From NCBI RefSeq assembly GCF_003597395.2, contig NC_133769.1:177100541-177164540 (forward strand): a stretch of DNA of 64,000 nucleotides. Reading direction: 5' to 3'. The notes beneath the pieces were generated by a model, which saw nothing but the letters and a program-made list of their open reading frames with translations, was not told the DNA's origin and ran no database searches. Shown here one piece after another: positions 59,900-64,000 of the stretch (position 1 is its first letter; every line of letters starts with the position of its first letter). This stretch comes from Chelonoidis abingdonii (taxonomy: Eukaryota > Chordata > Testudines > Testudinidae). The position numbers and the translations under genes are program-made.

Positions 59900-60164
59900 G
59901 TGAGTGTCTCTTATCTAATTTGAACAGTTTATTAAGTTGTGTCAGCTGCATTTGTTTTATTCCTGTTTCAACCTCATTTGTGCCTCAGACATAGTAGTCT
60001 GGATTCACTGTTTTGTTTCATTAATAGTGTGCGGGGTTTGGATAACTGGGCTGCTTTTGAAAAACGTAATCTTCATTGAAGGTTTTTAAGTAATGCCTAA
60101 GCCAGCCAGTTTTCTTATCAACTAGTGTTTTTCTCTTCTCTCTCTCCACTCCCTTGTTCTCCAC
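59900..60164. other. Start of the next intron
   Basis: Intron sequence after the GTGAGT donor at 59900; no elements identified up to the LTR-like unit. Confidence 0.6.
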
Positions 60165-60802
60165 TGTAGCAGAGTGGTCTGTCCAGTCAGCAGGCTTAGT
60201 GGTCAGGGCCTGCTGCTCTAGTCTCTCTCTCAGTTCAGTGTATGAGGGACCCCCTGAACAGGGTTCAGCTGGGTCAGCTTTCTTCTCAGTCGCACCCTAG
60301 TCTTGCCTGTCCTAGGACTAGGCACAGGGAAATCTGGAGGTGGTAGGGTAGCCCAGATCCTCCCATTCCACCAGGTCCCAGGCTAGGGCCCTGAAAGTGT
60401 GACAGCACCGCCTGGCCTACACTTGGCCTACCTCCTGTTCACCTTCCCCAGCCACTTCCTACCCCACCCATTGTCTCAGTTTGGGGCACGGCTGCTGTTT
60501 GATAATAGTCCTTGTTCCAAGCCCCCAGAGTCTTGGGCCTGATGCAGGCAACCCTCTGGTGCCCAGCATAGAGTTCTCCCTGAATCTGGAGGGTGTGGGG
60601 GAACCTCAGTAAACACTCCTTCACCTCCTGGAAAGGGTTTCTCTCCACCCCAACTACCTGGGCTGCTGGAGCTCTTTTTATACTTCTCCGTTCCCCAGGA
60701 ACATGCTTGACAGTGCCTGAGGGGCGGAACCTTCCTGGCCCAGTACTGCTGCAGGTCTTTTCTTGCCTTGGCCTTAGTGAGGGGTTTGTAAACCTCATCA
60801 CA
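60165..60802 (-). mobile_element. LTR-like unit, minus orientation
   Basis: Read on the minus strand it starts TGTGATGAGGTTTAC and has a TATA box TATAAAAA at 60675-60682. On the plus strand the opposite edge is TGTAGCAGAGTGG, giving TG...CA format. The block is GC-rich against AT-rich intron. Flanking CCAC occurs on the left and CCCA on the right, so a 4-bp duplication is possible but not clean. The 164- and 120-codon minus-strand open frames inside match nothing I recognise. Confidence 0.5.
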
Positions 60803-62082
60803 CCCACCCACAACCCCGGAGTCAATTTGCAAAGACATGCTTTTTTAAAAGGTGAACAAAAATTCTTACTGATTCCTTTGAACCACATGAAACATTTTGG
60901 ACATTGTTTTCCATGTAAAATCCATTCTGACATAATTAGATCATATGCAAGTCTTTATACTGTGTTTGTAATCACCTTTATTAAGCACTCAGACATTTAG
61001 CAATTTCACATGAACTAGCTTGTTTTTGAACTATACAGTAGTATAGCAATATGTTGACTTATTCAGTCCTCTTAAAACTCTTAACAAGCTTGCTAGTTTA
61101 TAATTTTTCTTCACAGGTTATTCCCTCAGTATCAAATTAATAAAAATATCCTTTTTTTAGCATAAAAAATGTTAACTTCTTGTGGCCTTCTTAAAATTAG
61201 AGACATGGGATAACGTACTATGCTGTTAACATTATGGATCCATCTACTCAAACATGAATCACAGTTTAGCTTTTTTAACATATTTTTTCAGCTGTTAACT
61301 TTGTTTTGTTCATTGGAAAGTTTGTCAACATCTTCTTAATGGCATTTTTACACATTTCTGTGATGAAGGCATGCAGTGTCGAGGAAGATTAAGTTGCTCT
61401 TGTCCATTTTTGACTGATATTGGCATCCAATGATCCATTGACATTATCTAAAATCTTCTGAAAAGTATCCTACCAGAGATCTGAGCTCGTAGGTACTCAA
61501 GAGTCTGGAACTCCACTTCAGTGGGAATTCCATGAGTGGAAGACCTGAAGAATCAATCCCTCTCCCCACCCCCACCCCCGCATTTATACTTCAAATATCT
61601 AATTATGTTGCTCAAGTTTACCATCTGAAAAGGAACTGACCTTGTTTTCAGGGTTTAAGCCTCCTCACAGTAGTACTGAAGTGCATTATGCTATAAAAAT
61701 AAACTTGTTGGCTATAATGAAGAATACTTTTCTAAAAATTCTTGAACCTGGAGAACACTGTTCAAACTTGACTTACAACATATAAGATATACAGGATGTG
61801 CAATATGAAGGGAATAAGAAATTGAGTATGTTGGTGTGTCGACAGAAGTTCCATGCTGAATGACAGTCTTTTGGTACAATAAAATTTTAATTCCCTTTTT
61901 ATAATGATTACTTACATTAAGAATCTTAACTAAATATATGCTCATTTCAAATATATGTTCATCTGCACCATAGAAATTAAAATGATTACACAAATACACA
62001 GATTATTCTAATTAATAGAGTATCCTTCAGAATGCCCATAGATTTATAGGTTCCCATCATAAGGATCAGAGACAAAATGACA
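60803..62082. other. Intronic DNA, nothing recognised
   Basis: AT-rich intron with a C-rich short run at 61564-61578. No gene or confident repeat. Confidence 0.4.
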
Positions 62083-62290
62083 GGTTTTGGAGTGTTAGCT
62101 GTGTTAGTCTGTATCAGCAAAAACAACGAGGAGTCCTTGTGACACCTTAGAGACTAACAAATTTATTTGGGCATAAGCTTTCGTGAGCTAGAACCTACTT
62201 CATCAGATGCATCTAGCCCACAAAAGCTTACGCCCAAATAAATTTGTTAGTTTCTAAGGTGCCACAAGGACTCCTCATTGTTTTTGCAGG
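62083..62290. repeat. Inverted pair of a short interspersed repeat with 8-bp flanking repeat
   Basis: The first arm (62101-62185) reads GCAAAAACAACGAGGAGTCC through AACAAATTTATTTGGGCATA. The second arm (62216-62289) is its reverse complement (TACGCCCAAATAAATTTGTT and AAGGACTCCTCATTG). About 30 bp of loop separates them. ACAAAATG occurs at 62072-62079 and 62292-62299, just outside. The unit is a common sauropsid repeat in my memory; its class is not certain. Confidence 0.65.
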
Positions 62291-62299
62291 AACAAAATG

Positions 62300-62723
62300 G
62301 CTGCTTGACCAATTCCTTAACATACTTTCAGTTGAAGAAGTGGCTTGCAGCCACAGTGTGGAACTAATCTAGTGTAATTCTATTGTAATGACTATTCTGT
62401 TTGTCCTGCTGAATTCACCACAGCTACCATAATAGGCCTAGGGTTTTGTAAAACAACAGGTTGTATGTCTGTCTGGTTTTAAACCAAAGAATGTTTATTT
62501 GAAATTCTACATGCTGACATTCTTTCAAAACGTTGCTGGCATTTACTGAAAGTGTTTCAGCACACTGAAAAAAATTAAAAGAAAGTCAGATACATCGAGT
62601 CTCAAAGCTCTTGTAATACACCACTTCCAGCATTAATATTCTATACATAAAAGACTCATGAAACTTTGTAGTTTATTCCATTGTAAATGTGCTTCCCTTG
62701 TTTATTTCTTAATCCCTCCCACT
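62300..62723. other. Intronic DNA, nothing recognised
   Basis: AT-rich intron; no elements identified. Confidence 0.4.
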
Positions 62724-62731
62724 GAATATAG

Positions 62732-63179
62732 CAGGGGTTCTCAAACTGGGGGTTGTGACCCCCAGGGCCAGCTCCAGGCACCAGCTTATCAAGCAGGTGC
62801 TTGGGGCGGCAACTCCAGAACAGGGCAGCACTTTCAAGTATTCAGCGGCAATTCGGGGGGGGGCGGTCCCTCACTCCTGTTCGGAGCGAAGGACCTCCTG
62901 CTGAATTGCCGCAGATCGCAATCGTGGCTTTTTTTTTTTTCCCTTCTTCTGTTTGGGGCTGCAAAACCCCTGGAGCCAGCCCTGGCGACCCCTCAGGGGA
63001 TCATGAGGTTATTATCTGGGGGGTCGTGAGCTGTCAGTTTCCACCCCAAACCCCGCTTCACCTCCAGCATTTATAATGGTGTTAAATATAAAAAACTGTT
63101 TTTAATTTATAAGGGGGAGTCACACTCAGAGGCTTGCTGTGTGAAAGGGGTCACCCCTAGAAAAGTTTGAGAACCACTG
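62732..63179. mobile_element. hAT-type MITE carrying a second hAT insertion
   Basis: The ends CAGGGGTTCTCAAACTGGG and AAGTTTGAGAACCACTG are inverted repeats. Flanking 8-mers GAATATAG (62724-62731) and GAAGATAG (63180-63187) differ at one base. Subterminal wording (GTGACCCC, TAAATATAAAAAACTGT, CACACTCAGAGGCTTGCTG) is the reverse of that in the 5514-5732 element, so both belong to one family. The unit is interrupted from 62763 to 62984. Confidence 0.85.
62763..62984. mobile_element. hAT-type MITE nested in another hAT
   Basis: The ends CAGGGCCAGCTCCAGGC and CTGGAGCCAGCCCTG are inverted repeats, nearly identical to those of the element at 28203. The flanks GTGACCCC (62755-62762) and GCGACCCC (62985-62992) form an 8-bp duplication with one mismatch. 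It inserted 30 bp inside the outer element. Confidence 0.85.
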
Positions 63180-63187
63180 GAAGATAG

Positions 63188-64000
63188 TGATAGCTGGAGG
63201 AACAGATGCAGGATTACATACTGTTTTTATTCTTAAGGCCAGCTGGCAAGTTATGATTGGTTAAAACCACTGGGAAATGGTAGACCATTTAACCAAAAAT
63301 AGGACTTTTCCCCATCAGTGTAAAAAAATCATAGAACCTTGGAAAGTTTTCAACTGCTTTATCTATTCAGTAGATTTTAACAGATATAACTATTGGGCAA
63401 TTGTTCCATATGTTTCATAGAGCTTTGATTTTATTATGTGCCTGCCTTTTTGGTTGTAATATTGTAGTTTTGCAATAATGAGGAAAATTATTGCAAAATC
63501 ATGACATGCTTTAGACTACAGCACATATGTCAGATATTTTTATGTCTGTTTGGTCAGTCATTCATACTGGGTAGAGAGTTGAACAATGATATGCTATCCT
63601 ATACTTAATAGTGCTAAAGCACAGCATAATGCACAAAGCCTTTTGCTTGAAAATTGTCCACAAACAGCATTATAAATGGACTTGACATGCCTTTTGCATC
63701 ACTCTTTCCTGCATTTGAGCTATTTTTTGAGACTAGAACTGCAGAGAAGCAGAGAGCACTGCATGTCAGACTTCATTAATTGAGGATACCCGCAAAATGG
63801 CTTTGTGAACCTCTAAACATAAAAGTTGGGTTCACAAGACTAGTCTGGATTCATGAACCATTTTACCTATAATTTAAACTCATGGGGTTTCCTCCTTCTC
63901 CCCCTCCCCTTGGAGATATTGCTGCCCTTCTTTGTTATTTGGTAATCGGATCACTGGTTGTTTGGTTTTAATACCTAGAGTCATGGCTGTATCCTTAAAG
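63188..64000. other. Intronic DNA to window end, nothing recognised
   Basis: AT-rich intron. The next Eph kinase exon, which should begin with codons for GGKIPIRW, is not present up to 64000. Confidence 0.5.

Noticed and set aside
59898..59904. Alternative splice donor GTGTGAG two bases before GTGAGT
   Set aside because: It would shorten the exon to 208 bp and shift the frame into the next exon, against the 210-bp size expected for Eph genes.
60439..60933. A 164-codon minus-strand frame
   Set aside because: It overlaps an LTR-like unit with a TATA box on the same strand; no recognisable protein domain.
1..64000. CRISPR arrays, tRNA or rRNA genes, or a novel multi-gene system
   Set aside because: No regularly spaced direct repeats with unique spacers and no cloverleaf or rRNA wording were seen. 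All multi-gene-looking regions resolve into decayed retrotransposons.

Overview
The window looks like intronic DNA from a vertebrate nuclear genome, most likely a turtle (Testudines) or at least a sauropsid. The evidence is a scatter of CR1 LINEs, a large Tx1-type LINE pair, MIR-like SINEs, hAT elements, and many short palindromic DNA transposons whose ends read GTCTACACT. There are no prokaryotic signals: no operons, ribosome binding sites, CRISPR arrays or tRNA/rRNA genes.

The only host coding sequence I can support is two consecutive plus-strand exons of an Eph receptor tyrosine kinase. They lie at 29421-29482 (62 bp, kinase hinge) and 59690-59899 (210 bp, HRD catalytic loop and DFG motif), separated by a 30.2 kb intron. 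Key residues fit EPHA6 best. Everything upstream of 29421 and downstream of 59899 appears to be flanking intron, which suits the very large EPHA6 locus of other vertebrates.

Layout. 1-29.4 kb: intron with a GC-rich element at 1-715, CR1 fragments, an L1-type ORF1 remnant (4.1-5.0 kb), a MITE interrupted by a hAT (5.4-5.8 kb), a 2 kb Harbinger-like element (20.6-22.5 kb), an L2/L3-like LINE remnant (25.1 kb), a solo LTR with a target duplication (26.65-27.1 kb) and a hAT with a perfect 8-bp duplication (28.2 kb). 29.9-42.56 kb: a GC-rich block made of two degenerate Tx1-clade LINEs head to tail. Copy A (to about 38.2 kb) keeps ORF1, the start of the endonuclease and the reverse transcriptase but lacks its 3' end, and it is interrupted by about 0.6 kb of AT-rich DNA holding a Tigger/mariner-like MITE. 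Copy B (38.2-42.56 kb) keeps ORF1 and the 3' end but has lost the endonuclease and most of the reverse transcriptase. 42.6-59.7 kb: intron with LTR-like elements, a hAT-like GC-rich element with a minisatellite core (46.5-47.3 kb), a 2.2 kb minus-strand CR1 (49.95-52.2 kb) and several MITEs. 59.9-64 kb: intron with a minus-strand LTR-like unit, an inverted-repeat insertion (62.1-62.3 kb) and a hAT nested in another hAT (62.7-63.2 kb).

None of the mobile-element genes reads through intact, so I see no active system here. The most informative content is the exon pair and the layered insertion history of the intron.
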